From Rhodosorus marinus (taxonomy: Eukaryota > Rhodophyta > Stylonematophyceae > Stylonematales > Stylonemataceae): a stretch of DNA of 64,000 nucleotides. The stretch covers positions 2,017,001-2,081,000 of the forward strand of contig JAMWBK010000008.1 in NCBI GenBank assembly GCA_029953675.1. Reading direction: 5' to 3'. The notes under the pieces are model-generated. The model was not told where the DNA came from and searched no databases. It saw nothing but the letters and a program-made list of their open reading frames with translations. This document shows, piece after piece, positions 62,247 to 64,000 of the stretch. The position numbers and the translations under genes were made by a program. Positions within the stretch are counted from its first letter, which is position 1, and every line of letters starts with the position of its first letter.

Positions 62247-64000
62247 ATGGCGGCGAGGACCAGGGGGAGTGTAGCAGAACATGACGCGCACCTGAAGGAC
62301 TTCGCGCTACCGTCAGTGTTCACCGGGGATCAGGATTCGTTCCGATCCTTCCGGAACTGGAGACACCAGGTAGAGTGCTACCTGACCGTCAAAGGTCTTA
62401 GGGATGTAATCGACAACCCTATAGACGCGACGGAAGCGGAGAGACAGTATGTCTCCGCGGTGTTCTCCAGAGTGCTGGATGGGCCGGCGCTGGACACAGC
62501 CTTTGCCTCTTCGAGAGAGGCAGCGCCAGAGCAAGTATGGGCGGCGCTTCGGGCTAGATATGAGCCCTCCTCCCGCGAGACGGCCGACAGCGTATGGGGT
62601 AAGGTGTATCGGCGCGAGATGCACACCAACGAGTCGCCCCGCTCTCTGGTGAACTGGCTACAAACCCAGTTTGCAGAGATCAGGGAGATAACGGGCGTGG
62701 CACCCACGGATGAAGAAAAACGTCGGGTCCTCCGGAAGATTTTGGAGGTGAGGGGCGACGAGTACGCGGAGTTCCTATTCTACGCGGCGAAGGATAAAAC
62801 TTTAGACTGGACGGGCTTCTGTAATGACTTCGAGGAGCTGGACCGACTTCGAGGATCCAAGCAATTCAAGCCTAAAACGGATTACAGCGCGCAACACGTC
62901 ACAACGGTGCAGAAGAAGAAGAAGAAGAAGACCCCCAGGGGATTTCTGTGTTACGGGTGCAAGAAACCCGGACACATCCGAGCCAACTGTCCTGAAGAGC
63001 AGGACAAGGAGGAAAATAGGCCGGAACCGCGAAGATTCCACGCAGGAATGACGGCGGTCAGAGCTCCAGCGAGGTTCGTGCTGGACTCTGGGGCAACGGA
63101 TCACATCTGCACTTCGGAGAGTGCATTCTCAGGTCCCACAAGGATGGTTGACAGTGACGTCACATTCGGGGACGGGACAACGAAGACACTCGGCAAGATG
63201 GGTACGGTCGATCTGAAGACGCTAAAAGGAGATATGTTGTCGCTGAAGGACACTATCTACCTTCCAGGCGGCTCATTGAATGTAGTCAGTCTTAGTAGAT
63301 TAATGGAAAACGGTTTCTCCATTAGATCTTTAGATGGAAAAACATTGACCATAGAAAAGGACGGTATCCAAGTTTTTAAAGCTACCGCCAAGTCTGGTCT
63401 TCTTTATACTGATTTGGAAATGAACCGGGACAGCAGACCAAAGACAGCAGCGCTATCGTTCCGCAGCAACGAAGACACGGATGCCATGGGTTGGCACAGG
63501 CGACTAGGACATCCTAGTGCCGGAGCTGTGAGGCAATTAGAAAAGAACGGCGAGATTCGCGTCAGCGACAAAGTACCAGAAAGGTTCGAGTGCACCAGCT
63601 GTGAAAAGGCCAAGATGACCGCAACGGGTGGAAGTGGACCACTCAGGAAGGCAACGATGCATGGCGAGTGCATCCACAGTGATATAGCGGGACCGTACCC
63701 AGAAGGAAGGGGAGGCCTGAAGTATATCGGCATTTTTGTGGACGAGGCGACGGGAATGCTGGGGGCGTACCCCCTGGAGCATAGAAGTTTGATAGATGAG
63801 GCTTTTCGGGAGCACGTTATGATTATGAAAACGCAACACGGAGCGAACGTGAAGAAACTGAAAAGCGACAACGCCCTGGAATACAAAGGCATGAAGCCGC
63901 TACTGCGTGACTTAGGCATTGGGTGGGATCCCTCTGCGCCATATACACCGTCTGGCAACGGGATGGCGGAGCGCATGGTCCGCACAGTCAAGGAGAGACT
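62247..64000 (+). CDS. Ty1/copia gag-pol polyprotein, N-terminal 584 residues
   Basis: Open from ATG 62247 to the window edge without a stop. Residues 1-230 are Gag (VFTGDQDSFRSFRNWRHQVE, WAALRARYEP). The CCHC knuckle is CYGCKKPGHIRANC at 235-248, after a run of six lysines. The protease is VLDSGATDH with D280. The pre-integrase zinc motif is WHRRLGHPS followed by FECTSCEKAK. The integrase catalytic residues are D479 (HSDIAGPYP), D541 (SDNALEY) and E575 (NGMAERM), with 33 residues between the last two, about two fewer than usual. RT and RNase H should lie beyond the window. The frame is intact and the element looks young. Its leader is 127 bp from the LTR to the ATG. Confidence 0.9.
   Translation, partial: MAARTRGSVAEHDAHLKDFALPSVFTGDQDSFRSFRNWRHQVECYLTVKGLRDVIDNPIDATEAERQYVSAVFSRVLDGPALDTAFASSREAAPEQVWAALRARYEPSSRETADSVWGKVYRREMHTNESPRSLVNWLQTQFAEIREITGVAPTDEEKRRVLRKILEVRGDEYAEFLFYAAKDKTLDWTGFCNDFEELDRLRGSKQFKPKTDYSAQHVTTVQKKKKKKTPRGFLCYGCKKPGHIRANCPEEQDKEENRPEPRRFHAGMTAVRAPARFVLDSGATDHICTSESAFSGPTRMVDSDVTFGDGTTKTLGKMGTVDLKTLKGDMLSLKDTIYLPGGSLNVVSLSRLMENGFSIRSLDGKTLTIEKDGIQVFKATAKSGLLYTDLEMNRDSRPKTAALSFRSNEDTDAMGWHRRLGHPSAGAVRQLEKNGEIRVSDKVPERFECTSCEKAKMTATGGSGPLRKATMHGECIHSDIAGPYPEGRGGLKYIGIFVDEATGMLGAYPLEHRSLIDEAFREHVMIMKTQHGANVKKLKSDNALEYKGMKPLLRDLGIGWDPSAPYTPSGNGMAERMVRTVKER

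Noticed and set aside
1-64000. tRNA or rRNA genes
   Set aside because: I looked for obvious conserved tRNA box and rRNA sequences and saw none that I could support by eye. A covariance search would be decisive.

Overview
Eukaryotic nuclear DNA dominated by retrotransposons, with four protein-coding genes between them. The eukaryotic call rests on GT-AG introns, secreted multi-exon genes, a Ty1/copia element with a 300 bp LTR, and two families of non-LTR retrotransposon. The organism is not proven. A red seaweed with a repeat-rich, intron-poor genome (for example Chondrus crispus) is my best guess, as inference only.

Mobile elements. The main occupant is a non-LTR family, called RLE-1 here. 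It has two ORFs. ORF2 carries a reverse transcriptase, a CCHC finger and a restriction-like endonuclease, and the copies end in a tail of AGTAAAGTCC-type units. One copy is intact in both ORFs (36081-41180). One has a single late stop (55775-60586). One has a complete ORF1 but a broken ORF2 (30339-35130, minus). Many others are truncated, inverted, nested, or reduced to about 200 bp of 3' end. A second RLE family, RLE-2, ends in ATTC repeats and is present only as 5'-truncated pieces. Copia sequences occur as a young element entering at the right edge (LTR 61820-62119, gag-pol from 62247), a solo LTR split by nested insertions (13081-14208), and an old rearranged pol relic (16370-18400).

Genes. 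Three minus-strand genes (3446-4435, 41302-42797, 45328-49073) encode predicted secreted proteins. They share an N-terminal cysteine-containing domain but differ behind it: an RTX-like calcium-binding repeat region, a unique ~250-residue region, or a long series of CxC modules encoded almost one per exon. The third gene can be read as 12 exons separated only by phase-0 introns. Two of the genes end in the same kind of tiny last exon carrying a CxC motif. This modular secreted family is the most interesting non-transposon content. A fourth gene (21409-22428, plus) encodes an unrecognised multi-pass membrane protein. A cysteine-rich relic lies at 19429-20071.

Layout: 1-3260 RLE-1 fragments; 3446-4435 secreted gene 1; 4440-5640 mostly unassigned; 5640-11910 mixed RLE fragments; 11910-14820 unassigned sequence, solo LTR and nested elements; 14821-16260 RLE-2; 16370-18400 copia relic; 18420-21225 short repeats and a foldback element; 21409-22428 membrane gene; 22566-41180 RLE-1 cluster; 41302-42797 secreted gene 2; 43640-45130 RLE fragments; 45328-49073 secreted gene 3; 49500-55140 RLE fragments; 55775-60795 RLE-1; 60800-61820 short repeats; 61820-64000 copia.
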